This document shows, one piece after another, positions 44,285 through 55,794 of a stretch of DNA of 64,000 nt. Positions within the stretch are counted from its first letter, which is position 1. Each line of letters starts with the position of its first letter. The translations under genes and the position numbers were made by a program. This DNA comes from Hyperoplus lanceolatus. Lineage: Eukaryota; Chordata; Actinopteri; Uranoscopiformes; Ammodytidae. The notes under the pieces are model-generated. The model was not told the origin of the DNA, did not search any database, and saw only the letters and a list, made by a program, of their open reading frames with translations. The DNA lies in assembly GCA_026929865.2 (NCBI GenBank), contig CM049414.1:22067501-22131500 (forward strand). Direction: 5' to 3'.

Positions 44285-45141
44285 GGCTGTAAGCTTATTT
44301 TTTTAGGTGGTAGCACTGGTGCTAGCAAGCAAAAAAATTCAGTAGCACAAAAATAAATTTGGTAGCACACAAAGTATGATCGAAAACTTGCATAACCTTA
44401 ACCCTTGCATTTCGCTCTAATTACCTTTGAGCATGTCATCTTGGTCTCATTTGAGATTAATATTATATCCTAGTGTGTGCAGTAATAATTATGGAAAAAT
44501 GAATAGGGGTGCACTGATTCAGAATTACTATTATTATAATGTCCTTCTGTTAATTAAAACCAAACTTTTAAACATTAAACATAGCCTATTAAATAAATAA
44601 GTATACATATTGGTACAATTTAGGATAAATTAAATAGGTTGTTGTTGTGAATGTGTTGGGAGTAGCTTTTCAGTGGCCCATTTAAAACTTTGTTTAAATG
44701 ACTAGGCTACTGTTGACTGCTCGCTAACTTCCTGTTCTTACCGGCTTCAAAATAAAAGTCAACTCACGTTTGGCTAGTAACAGGCTTTTAATGTGAAGGC
44801 GCACAGGAAATGTTCTGTTTGTACACGCGCTAACTTAACTGCGGTAATTTGCCGTCTCCTTCCGGTAGGTGAAGTTGTTATACCTAGAATCGCTGCACGA
44901 GCACAGATCCCGAGGACACATATCTTTCACCAGTCAAAGTGGAGGGTGGACTCAATAACTTACTTGCCTAAGACTCATTTAGGCCTACCCGCAGTGTTAA
45001 TGTAGAGCCCTCCTCTGTGTTTCAAAGACAGCCTCTCCTCATTAGCAAGCTGTCGCACGAGTGCGAATGGATTTGTATTCATCATCGCACGTGATCAATT
45101 TCAGTAGCAAATGCGATCAAAACTGTCGCACTGTACAGCCC

Positions 45142-45143
<2 letters not shown>
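44282..45143. mobile_element. hAT-like element inserted inside a (GT)n tract
   Basis: CAGGGCTGTA at the left and TACAGCCCTG at the right form a 10-bp perfect terminal repeat of hAT type. GT repeats lie directly outside both ends, so the element landed in a microsatellite; the repeats obscure any 8-bp duplication. Interior 862 bp without transposase; GTAGCAC units near the left end and TGTCGCAC near the right end. Confidence 0.75.

Positions 45144-45192
<49 letters not shown>
45144..45192. repeat. (GT)n, distal half of the split microsatellite
   Basis: Continuation of the tract at 44,249-44,281 on the other side of the hAT-like insertion. Confidence 0.9.
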
Positions 45193-45197
<5 letters not shown>

Positions 45198-45213
45198 GAA
45201 AAAGGGACAGAGA

Positions 45214-45747
45214 ATGACCCGCACTAAGTGCCTCCTCGTTGGCTCATCCATGGTCCGACAAGTTCTCCTGCCAAGGGCGGAGACCTTCTGCTATCCTGGT
45301 GCCCAGGTATCCCACATCAACTCAGTGCTTCCACACATTATCCACAGTAATCCCGCTGCATCTATGGTTGTAACACATGTCGGCTCAAATAACCTTAAAT
45401 CAGAAAAGTCAGAAAGTCTTAAATCTGATTTTAAAATCCTAATCGACTCCGTCCTGGCCGCTGGGAAACAATGTATCGTCTCTGGTCCCATGCCTTCGCC
45501 TCGATTTGGTGACATCAAATTCAGCCGCGCACGCCAACTTCATGTTTGGCTCAAACAATATTGTCTCTCCATGGGCATTCCCTTTGTTGACAATTTTAAC
45601 GTTTTCTGGAACAGACCGACTTACTTTGCCAGCGATGGTTTGCATTTAAACAAAGAAGGGAAACATCTTCTGGCCAGCAACATACTCTTAACAATAAAAT
45701 CGGTTCCTAGCATCACTCCTCTTGCAAACTCTGTCCAGCAAGTTTGA
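45214..45747 (+). CDS. LINE ORF1 protein with SGNH/GDSL-type esterase domain
   Basis: 177 residues from the ATG after the GT tract. SGNH blocks are visible: nucleophile Ser in LLVGSSMVRQV (block I), Asn in VVTHVGSNN (block III), and the Asp-His pair in SDGLHLNKEGKHLL (block V). ORF1 esterases of L2/CR1 LINEs are thought to act in ribonucleoprotein assembly or membrane association; their exact role is unsettled. The frame is open to its stop. The upstream in-frame Cys-Val run is microsatellite and was excluded. Possible loss of an N-terminal region cannot be judged. Confidence 0.8.
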   Translation: MTRTKCLLVGSSMVRQVLLPRAETFCYPGAQVSHINSVLPHIIHSNPAASMVVTHVGSNNLKSEKSESLKSDFKILIDSVLAAGKQCIVSGPMPSPRFGDIKFSRARQLHVWLKQYCLSMGIPFVDNFNVFWNRPTYFASDGLHLNKEGKHLLASNILLTIKSVPSITPLANSVQQV

Positions 45748-45801
45748 CTATCTCCACACCTGGTCAGTCAAGAGGTATTTAGCTCACGTGGCACAGCCTC
45801 C

Positions 45802-48800
45802 ATGACTACTAGTCCCCATGCATCTAGCGCCCCCTCCAGGCCTGGAACATCCATTACTTTAAAAACTCACCCAATCCCTGTATGTCAGTCTGTCAGATCA
45901 TCATTAATCGCTCCACATAGATCATACAGGTCACGCCACAGACCACTTGGGATTACAAGTAACTTGAAAACTGTACCTATTTTGTGTAATAAGTCAATTG
46001 TGTTGGACCACATAGCTGTTGATAACCCGGATATGAGCATAGCAAAGCTAAACTCACCAAACATCCTCAAATTAAGAAAGGGTTTGGGTTTTCTTCATTT
46101 AAACATTAGAAGTTTGCTTCAGCACAATAAATTGGACCATGTTAAGATCTTAGTGTCTCAGGCTGACCCAGATGTCTTGGTTCTGACTGAATCATGGCTG
46201 AAGAGCAGTACACATGACTCTATGGTGGAAATAAATGGCTATAATTTATTCAGAATAGACAGGACCACACGGGGTGGGGGAGTGGCTGTCTACGTTAAAT
46301 CTCATTATTCTGTAACATTATTACATGCTGTCTCTGTTCGTAGCTGCTTTGAATTTATTGCACTGGAATTGTCTTTATCATCCAATGATTGTTTTGTTGT
46401 AATTGGTGTGTACAGGCCTCCTTCTGCGCAAAATAGCTCCTTGTCTGAGCTAGCACATTTAATCTCTCCATATGTAAATAGAGAAGTCATTGTGATGGGT
46501 GATTTTAACATTGACTGGCTTTCTGGTGCCTCTGAACCTTTCAAAGAAATCTGTAGCAACCTAAATCTTACACAAATAATAACTGAGCCTACAAGACCCA
46601 ATCTAAAAAACCCAGTTAAATCAACTTTGATTGATTTAATATTAACAAACCAAATCAATAAAATAGTTTCTGCTGGTGTCTTTGACCTTGGGATCAGTGA
46701 TCACTGCCCGGTGGCCTGTATCAGAAGCATTCACCTAAAAAAAAATGTCAACCTAAAATCATTATTAAGCGTAATTTTAAAGGTTTTAACCAGCAAGCCT
46801 TTTTGAATGAACTCCATCACAGTGATATTCATCTCACAACTCAAATATCTGATGTTGAATTAGCTTTGGATTTTTTCACCAATACCGTCACCTCAATTTT
46901 GAATCATCATGCACCCCATAAAAAGTACAGGGTAAAAAATAGATCGAACCCCTGGTTTACCAATGAGCTGTCTGACTTATTTATAGAGAGAAATAAAGCA
47001 TGGTCTCTAGCCAGACGCTCTGGAGAAGATTTTAATTGGACAGTTTTTAGACAAATCAGAAATAGGTGTGCGACCATGGTTAGGAAAACTAAATCGGATT
47101 ACTACCTTGATTTAATTTCCAATTGCTACTCCAACCCTGCATTATTTTGGAAGGCTGTCAATTATAATAATAACAAGTCTAGCACTGTTCCCAGTCAGAT
47201 AAAAATAAATGGTCAGATTTTAAATGACCAGAAAGAGATTGGTTTAGCTTTTAATAAACATTTTTTAGCTGCTGGTCAACTTTTTCAGAATGGAGGATGT
47301 ACACCCTCTACAACTAGTAGTAACGTACCGCCTGTCTCTCAAACTCCTCTTTTTAGCCTTGTTCCAGTTCCAACAAGTGTTGTTGTAGATGCGCTTCTAG
47401 CCATCAACCCCAGGAAGTATATGGGGGAGGATAATTTGGACCCATTTTCAATCAATCTCTCTACACATATAATATCAAAACAAATAACCCATATTTTTAA
47501 TCTTTCCATCTCCTCCGGTATTGTTCCTAAAGTTTGGAAAAAAGCTCATGTCATCCCATTGCATAAAGGGGGTGACAAAAGTGATCTCAATAATTACAGG
47601 CCAATTTCAAAACTCCCATGCCTGGCAAAAATCCTAGAATCAGTTATTAATAATCAGTTGAAAACCTTTTTATCCAGTGCTTCCATTCTGAGCCCATTTC
47701 AATCTGGTTTCAGGGCAGGTCACAGTACTGTATCTGCTGTCACTTTGGTCTTAGACAACATTGTTACAGCTATCGACAATAAAAAGCACTGTGCAGCACT
47801 TTTTGTTGATCTGTCAAAAGCCTTTGATACTTTAGATCACCATTTGCTTTTACAGAGGCTGCATGATATTGGTTTTGATTATTCTACATGTAGCTGGTTT
47901 AGGGATTATCTCTCTGATAGACAGCAGTCAGTAAAACTGGGAAGCCACCAAACTGAGTTTTTAACTGTTACAAATGGTGTTCCGCAAGGCTCAATTTTCC
48001 AGTCCTATTCACAATTTACATCAATAACATTGTTTCATCGCTACAAAACTGTCAAGCCCATTTGTATGCTGACGACACTGTACTGTATTGCATTTCTGAT
48101 TCGGTCCATCAATCTGTTCAGAACCTTCAGAGCTCTTTTAACACCCTGCAGGACTGTCTAGTGGACCTCAGGCTTGTTCTTAATACAGACAAAACAAAAT
48201 ATATGTGTTTCTCCAGAGCAAGAACTATACATTTTAATGATCTTAATATTCATACAAATAATGGATCTCAAATTGAAAGAGTCACTGAATATAAATATCT
48301 CGGCATCTGGATAGATGAAAAAATATCTTTTAAATTTCACATAAAAAATCTTGTCTGTCGTCTGCGACAAAAGATTGGATATTTTTATAGGAACAGAGCC
48401 ACCTTCCCGTTGTTCAGTAGGAAAAGGATTATTGAGGCAGTTTTTATGTCTGTCCTTGATTACGGTGATGTGGTTTATAGGCATGCATCTCAATCATGTC
48501 TTAAACTCCTAGACTCCGTTTTTCACTCTGCCTTAAGGTTCATTACAGGAGATGCTTATGACACTCACCATTGTCTTTTATATGAAAAGGTTGGTTGGTC
48601 CTCTCTTAAAGAGAGACGTGATGCACATTGGCATATTTTTATATATAAAGCCCTGACCGGAAAGCTGCCACTCTTTTTGACAACAATGCTGCATATTTCA
48701 GATGGGCTTTATCAAACCCGCTCAACTGAAATGCTCATGTTATATGTTCCATACGCCCGGTCTGACCTTGGTAAGACTGCTTTTAGCCACAGTGCCCCTG

Positions 48801-48913
48801 ACTCCTGGAACAGCCTACAACATCGAATTAAAATAAATACACTCATAACTGTTAACCAATTTAAAGTTATTATTTTGAATCAGCCCCACTCCACTTGTAA
48901 CTGTTTTAATTAG
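45802..48913 (+). pseudogene. LINE ORF2 (endonuclease and RT) with two frame shifts
   Basis: Endonuclease: FLHLNIRSL, VLTESWLKSS (catalytic Glu), VIGVYRPPS, VIMGDFNIDW, STLIDLILTN, GISDHCPVA. RT: PLHKGGDKSDLNNYRPIS, SGFRAGHSTVSAV, LFVDLSKAFDTLDHH, TNGVPQGSI and, in a new frame, LYADDTVLYC with both catalytic Asp residues kept. C-terminal block HSALRFITGDAY to the stop at 48,913. Frame shift 1 lies at the A9 run 46,737-46,745, between endonuclease and linker. Shift 2 lies near 48,000, where four bases seem missing right after the GVPQGSI motif, at the expected LGP. Otherwise almost no stops: a young copy, or an intact one with sequencing errors. Confidence 0.9.
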
Positions 48914-49076
48914 GCTATTGTTCTATTTTATTCAATTGATCTGAATGTTTTAATTGTTGTTGTCTCTTTGTAAGCTTGTTGTGTATTCTCATTGTATATT
49001 GTGTATCTGTCTCGACGTCATTGTAAAAGAGGGTAACCTCAATTGATCTTTCGAGAATAAATAAAGGAAAATGAAG

Positions 49077-49302
<226 letters not shown>

Positions 49303-50099
49303 AGAGTGTGTAGGGTCATGTGTGGGCTGGTGCGCGGAGGGTCAAGACATATAGTTGTTGTCCTCATTTGTCTAAAAAAAGACTTATGACAAATGCCTTA
49401 AATCCTATTTGGCATTTCTCTTAAAATGTGTTAAAATTATAAATCATTACAGCTCTTATCAAAAAAATCGTATTATGTTATGAGATGGATAGTAAGGCAG
49501 AAGAGCATTACACAGTTTGACCATATATAGCTCCATAGTTATAGGACTATTGTCTTTATACATTGTCCTAAAACCATCTGTCATACGTACTCGTCGGTAA
49601 ATATGGATGTGACCTCCAACCACACTTGAAGATGAAAGTCGGCACTTCAGTCATTGCTTTCATTTCAGGTATCATTTTGATTGATTGATTGTCTTAGTTT
49701 CGAACATGTAAGCAATGAAAACGAAGTTAAAAAAAATAAAAATAAAAAATTGTGACAAAATTTGCTGGTGGATTAAAAGATTCACAATGAAAAAAGTATG
49801 ACTGTAACAATATGATTTCTTATTTTTTTTTTAAAGGCTACTTAAGGCTAAATGTTTTACAGTAATGCTTTGTTTTATCGTTGTGATACTTACTCTTACT
49901 CTTTTCCTATTTAAACGTATATCATTCTCTTCCCTATTTTTTAAATGTAATAAGTTCATTTATATCATCAAGTGACTCAATATATAACTATAACCTGTCA
50001 AGAGACGAACACATCAGACATTCCACTGTGAATACATTAACTAAACAGGCTAATTAGGATGTTCAGTTTTGGTAGATTTCTATCACAGCACATATGCAA
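49303..50099. other. No gene recognised
   Basis: AT-rich. TTGATTGATTGATTG at 49,679-49,692 and the adjoining TTTCGAACATGTAAGCA resemble a short antisense LINE tail. Confidence 0.5.
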
Positions 50100-51027
50100 T
50101 TTTAATTATCCATTCTGCTGTACATCACCTCGTCGACCTCGTCTTTCTCATGCTTGTATACCTCTCCGTCTAAGCTTTGGTTGATTAGCTGAATGGGTCT
50201 GGAGGATAAAGGCAGCGGCTACATTCTTGTTACCAGGTGTCAGGCTCCGCGGCTTGGCTTGGGGAGAAGAAAACGGGCTGAAACACTTGATGGGTAAAAT
50301 ATATTCCATCACCCGGGAGTCGGACTCTGGAAGGAAGCCGGCGCTAAGAAGTCATCCCACCCATTCAAATGACAACAAAACTGGTAATTAACGAAAGCTA
50401 AAAAGCAAAAGCATTTGATTGACATTATTTGATGGACATTTCACACATTTCATCTTTTGCTCCTTTCGGCAGTTCTTGAATGCTTAACTGAAGAAAAAAA
50501 AACGCTTTTGTTTTGTTGTATCCATCCCTAAGTCTCACTTCTTCTGAGCATCCCCCTCTTGTCACCGGGATGCTCTTAATTAGAACAAGTCTCGTTAGCT
50601 AGATATTCCACGCCGTTAATTAAAAGGAAAATCATCTTCACACACACTTTTCAATGTCCGTTTTTTTGGGATTAAAAGGAGCGTGGCCATTCTTGTCATT
50701 TACTCCTCATTTCTTTATGATAAGGAAGGGTTTTTTTTTTCTTCTGTTGAAGGTTTTCTTTGAATTGGCAGATAAAGAAGGAGAGGGAGAGTCTGGGTTA
50801 ATGAAAAAACCCGCGCTCACCAAGGACCATAGGCGCCACCTGATAAATTGGCTTGTTAAGAGGAGAGAGATCACTATGGGACATATTCCTCCCATTCAGT
50901 CCTGGCAACACAGGTGCAAAACAGACAACGGACAAAATGGGAATCAATCAATGTGCACCATTGGGCTGGTGCTTGTGTTGGTACACAAATGCTGATGGTC
51001 ACTCAGCTGTGGGTCTGATCAATTTCA
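50100..51027. promoter_or_regulatory. Candidate conserved non-coding block ending at duplication copy B
   Basis: High-complexity sequence with TAATTA-type sites (CTCTTAATTAGA near 50,575, CCGTTAATTAAA near 50,614, TGGTAATTAACG near 50,383), GC-rich islands and no repeats. No exon with splice signals and coding texture was found. The only longer plus-strand frame (50,654-50,995) lacks domain features. Copy B starts exactly where this block ends. Confidence 0.35.
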
Positions 51028-51230
51028 TTTTTTAAGTTGTATAGACCGAATTTAAGTGATTGTTGCATGTTCATAAACACATGTCGTATGCACACACAGA
51101 GGCGGGCAGGCGGTAGGAAATAAAATGATTTGCAGGGGCCGAGACGGTCTGACATTCATCTGTTCCAAGGCCAATGTCTCGCTAGTACCTTGTGAATGAG
51201 AGAGGTGGGACAATAAAAAGCTGTGAATAA

Positions 51231-51231
<1 letters not shown>

Positions 51232-51281
<50 letters not shown>

Positions 51282-51289
51282 TGTGTGTT
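51232..51289. repeat. (GT)n (copy B)
   Basis: Equivalent of 206-260, slightly different in length. Confidence 0.96.
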
Positions 51290-51437
51290 ACCCTATTACC
51301 AAGACACCACCAAAATTGTATGGTCGGTGCAGTGAATACAAGAAGACAGAGAGAGCGTGTTGGATTTCACAAGGGAAAATAAACAAAGACACCTCGACAT
51401 GACGGGGGAAAGGGTTTCAGAAATGGAGGTAAATGGG

Positions 51438-51455
51438 GGGATGGATGGCTGGCTA

Positions 51456-51488
<33 letters not shown>

Positions 51489-51505
51489 ATGGATGGATGG
51501 ATGGA

Positions 51506-51548
<43 letters not shown>

Positions 51549-51587
51549 ATGGATGGATGGATGGATGGATGGATGGATGGATGGATG

Positions 51588-51618
<31 letters not shown>

Positions 51619-51645
51619 TGATAGATTGATAGATAGATAGATAGA
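51438..51645. repeat. GGCT/GGAT/AGAT minisatellite (copy B)
   Basis: Equivalent of 413-625; the terminal AGAT block differs in unit number between copies. Confidence 0.96.
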
Positions 51646-51822
51646 TCATATGGATGAATGGGAGGGAGGGAAGTATATAAAAGCGTTGGACACCACTTAT
51701 TTTCTGTCAGTCTCCAAGCAACTCACAATAGAAGGTCAGAAGAGAGGGAAAAGAGGGAGACGATGATGCAGAAATACAGATTACTCCTTTATTCAACCGC
51801 AGACAGGCAGACACACAGGCAT

Positions 51823-51840
51823 GTGTGTGTGTATGTGTGT

Positions 51841-51895
<55 letters not shown>

Positions 51896-51941
51896 CCTGT
51901 GCATGTGTGTGTGTGTGTGTGTGTACGTGTGTACGTGTGTA
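51823..51941. repeat. Compound (GT)n (copy B)
   Basis: Equivalent of 809-921, with GCGCGCG at its middle. Confidence 0.95.
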
Positions 51942-52616
51942 GTGTTGGGTCTGGCATTAGTACATATATTATATTAAGAGTGTAGAAAAAAATATAGAAT
52001 TTCAATGATCCAAGAAAAAGACTAGTTTCAAACAACATTCACAATAAAATGTTATCAACCAAACTTAATTTTCATGTTTTCAGGCAGGTATCCAACAAAA
52101 ACAGGACTCAGACCTTTCTACAAAAATTAGGTATCACAGATTTAGATTTAGATAGATTCAGATATGTTTGTGTTCATTGAAACTCATGTCTAAATATTTA
52201 AGATATTTACAGGGACTGATCCTTGGTGAACACCACAATAATGATTATTGGGTATACACATAATTTTCTACCAGAAAACTGATTTAATTGAGAGCAGTGT
52301 TGCCGAAAGGAAAAATGAAGCTTTCACATACATTTAGAAATCAAGCTGCTTCATTTGTCTTCAACAGTCTGGAGGTCTTTTTGTTATCTTTGGTGAGTTT
52401 CCGTTGTGAGCCTTGAGTTTTTACAAAAGAAGGTGAAATTTATAAATTAAAAAGAAGAAAAATACTTCTCAAGGACCTTAGCCAAGAGGGGAACTTTAGA
52501 AAAATGAGTGTAATTACAGCGATTAAGGAAACTTTAGCTTATTTTAACAAAGGTGAATAGTTATATTTGTGAGGAATGACGCATATGGTACTGTGTATTT
52601 CATTTATTTTTTTCAT
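51942..52616. other. No gene recognised (copy B)
   Basis: Equivalent of 922-1,589; AT-rich, no exon. Confidence 0.65.
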
Positions 52617-54257
52617 TTTTTCATTTAACTTTTATTTATCCTCGAGAGACCAGTTGAGGGGTGACCCTCATTTTCAATGACGTCGAGTCAAAACAAATTC
52701 AAAACAACAATACATACAAAACAAACAAAACAATTGAAACATTTACAAAGTGGTGAAGAGTGGCAGCAATTAAAAGGAATAAAGTACAATATAGCCTAAT
52801 TAAAACAGTTACAAGTAGAGTTTGGCAGATCCAAGATAGTCTGTTTAAATTGGCCAAAGGATATGAATGTATTTAGTTTAATTTGTTGCTGTAAGTTATT
52901 CCAGGAGTCAGGGGCACTGAAGCTAAAAGCTGTCTTTCCCAGCTCAGACCGGGCTTGTGGGACATAAAGCATAAGCATGTCAGTGGAGCGGGTTTGATAA
53001 AGCCCATCTGACATGTGCAGCATTTCAGTTAAATAACGAGGAAGCTTCCCGGTCAAGGCTTTGTAAATAAAAATGTGCCAAAAGCAAATGGTGGTCAACA
53101 GTATCAAAGGCCTTTGAAAGATCAATAAAAAGTGCTGCACAGTGCTTTTTCTTGTCTAATGCTGTAATAATGTTGTCTACAACCAAAGTCACAGCAGAGA
53201 CAGTACTGTGGCCTGCCCTAAAACCAGATCGGAATGGGCTCAAAATGGAAGCACTAGTTAGAAATGTTTTTAACTGATTATTAATAAGTGATTCTAGAAT
53301 TTTTGCGAGGCATGGGAGTTTGGAAATTGGCCTGTAGTTATTAAGATTATTCTTGTCACCACCTTTATGTAAAGGAATTACATGAGCTTTTTTCCAAATT
53401 TTAGGAACTATTCCAGAGGAGATGGAAAGATTGAAAATATGGGTAATTTGTTTTGATATTATATGTGTAGAGAGCTTGATTGAAAAGGGGTCCAAATTGT
53501 CCTCGCCCATGTACTTCTTGGGGTTGATGGCGAGGAGAGCATCTACAACAACACTTGTGGGAAGAAGATCAAGGCTGAAAAGAGGAGTTTGAGAGACAGG
53601 CGGTACGTTACTACTGGTGGTAGAAGGCCTATATCCTCCATTCTGAAAGAGTTGACCAGCAGCTACAAAATGTTTATTAAAAGCTAAGCCAATCTCTTTT
53701 TGATCATTGAGAGTGTGACCATTTAATTTGATCTGAGTGGGAACTGTGCTAGAATTGTTTTTATTATAGTTCACAGCTTTCCAAAATAGTGCAGGGTTAG
53801 AGTAGCAGTTTGAGATTAATTCAAGGTAGTATTCAGATTTGGCTTTCCTGACCATGGCTGTGCATTTATTCCTAAGGTGTCTAAAAGTTGTCCAATTGGT
53901 ATTATCTCCAGAGCGTCTAGCTACAGACCATGCTTTATTTCTCTCGGAAAATAAATCAGATAGTTCACTTGTAAACCAAGGGTTTGATCTATTTTTTACT
54001 CTATGTTTTTTTAGGGGCGCATGCTTGTTTATAATTGAGGTGAAAGTATTGATGAAATGGTCTAAGGCTAACTCAACATCCGAAATTTGCGTAGTCAGTT
54101 GAATGTCACTATGATGGAGATCACTTAAAAAGGCTTGCTCATTAAAACCTGTAAAATTACGCTTAATTATGATTTTAGGTTAAGATCTTTTTAAATGAAT
54201 ACTTCTGATACAGGCCACTGGGCAGTGATCACTAATCCCAAGCTCAAAGACACCAGC
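52617..54257 (-). mobile_element. L2-type LINE fragment with internal deletion (copy B)
   Basis: Minus-strand. 53,855-53,025 stays open for 276 codons: VRKAKSEYYLELISNCYSNP, then PLHKGGDKNNLNNYRPIS, SGFRAGHSTVSAV and LFIDLSKAFDTVDHHLLL. It then runs directly into AHFYLQSLDREA, which aligns out of frame with the C-terminal AHWHIFIYKALTGKLP region of the 45-49 kb element. About 800 bp, including the YADD box, is therefore missing, and the junction shifts frame. The C-terminal frame continues at 53,140-52,796 to the end NSTCNCFN. A deletion derivative that cannot be autonomous. Confidence 0.9.
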
Positions 54258-54440
54258 TGTATTCAAACTATATGTAATGTATTGAAAAATGAAATTGCAA
54301 TGGAATCAATGTAATGCGAACTCAGTGACTAAAAGAATGCCGATCTGTTACCTGTCTGTACTGTGTGTGCGCTGAAAAAAATCTGTTGTTCACTGATTTT
54401 GACAATAAGTGATTCTGACAACAAGCAGTATAAAAAAATA

Positions 54441-54684
54441 CATAAATTCAGCCCAGGAAACAATTAAGAGACCAGTCTGTATTTTTCTTCAATCTTCATC
54501 TCTATGTTACTTATTGAAAATGCTCTTAATGACACACAATGTATTGGAATTTAGTAGAAAGTGTTTCAGTAGTTTTTATTATAAAATCCGAATGTTCATT
54601 TTACTCAAACATATGCCTATAAATAGTAAAATAAGAGACGGATAATAATGGAGTGATCTCTTAATTTTTTCCAGAGCTGTATAT
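54441..54684. mobile_element. Tc1-like MITE (copy B)
   Basis: Equivalent of 3,410-3,654, nearly identical. Confidence 0.7.
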
Positions 54685-55794
54685 GTTTCTTTACTGCAAC
54701 TCAAAGATGAGGCTTCCTCCTCCTAAGTGGCATGCAACAAGTGCCCTCTCCTCTGCTCCGAGATTGGAAGAAAACATAGCTGTTGTACTCTCAAGGACAA
54801 ATAATACAAACAAATCATACTTTTCTCCCCCTTGGTTGTGTAAAAGGGAATCCTTTCTGTGAGGTTTAAACATTTTTGCAGTTTTATAAGCATCCTATCA
54901 CAATTCTCAATGTCCATTAGTGGGGCAGCCTGAGATGTATTTCTGATGTATTAAGTGGCTGTAAGAAATGGAAACTATTTGTGGAAGGTGCATGGGGCAC
55001 TCTATGTGCCCTTGGGCTGAATATTCATTTGAGTGAATTCTATTTCATTTTTCATTTTTGGATTCATATGATCATACCACTGTATAGTAGAAGTGTCATA
55101 TCAACCCTCGGGTAACTTGTTGCTTTTGTGGTGGTTCATCTTTAAAGAAATACTGTGAATTTCCCAAGAGCCTTGCCTGGACAACCCGCCTTTTAGGGGA
55201 TGTATATAAAAAAAAAAACAATATTCTCCATGAGGCCAAGTGCACTGTCGGCCATACAAGGTTGTTAGATTGTGTGCCCTTGTGACCTGGCAAGCAGAGT
55301 CATGCGATCAAGGGCGTAGGTTTTGCTTCAACATTGGGGACACACATTATAAGGGGGTTTTGGAGGTACTCCACCAGAAAAAAATGTGTTTCAAACAATT
55401 TTTATGAACTCATTTATTCCTTCTGTATTTATTTATTTATGGTGGACATGTCTTAATTTCTGTTAAAGAGGACCTATGATACTACTTTTCTGGTCTTAAT
55501 TTCTTGTTTTACACTGCTATAGAGCAACCTGACACGAATCACATCACAAAAAACTATGTAGATTTTCGGGAAGCTCTTTCTCTTATTTTGGCGATCCAGC
55601 ACGTCCTGTCAACACGTGAGTGTGTGTGCTTCGGGCATCTCCGCTCACTCCGCCTGTGCTTCGGCAATCTCCGCTCGCCTCCCCCCCCTCCTGCAAACCC
55701 CACTCCGTTGTGATTGGTTACCTTCCTTCCGGAACACTTTCAGTGGCGGGAAGCGCGAGCATGGACCTATAAGGGCGCGTGGCAGACGCGAACA
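54685..55794. other. No gene recognised (copy B)
   Basis: Equivalent of 3,655-4,789 including the GC-rich patch at 55,610-55,790. Confidence 0.5.

Larger units (their letters stand above)
45195..49076 (+). mobile_element. L2-type LINE, near full length
   Basis: ORF1 with SGNH esterase, ORF2 with endonuclease and RT, and a ~160-bp 3' UTR ending AGAATAAATAAAGGAAAATG. The 3' UTR is homologous to that of the fragments at 1,590 and 52,617, so all three belong to one family. The 5' end runs straight into the (GT)n tract, so it may be 5'-truncated just before ORF1. The order and the esterase-type ORF1 fit the L2/CR1 group. Confidence 0.88.

Noticed and set aside
50654..50995. 113-codon plus-strand frame near candidate regulatory DNA
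   Set aside because: A homopolymer T run supplies its Phe stretch and no domain is visible; it reads better as non-coding.
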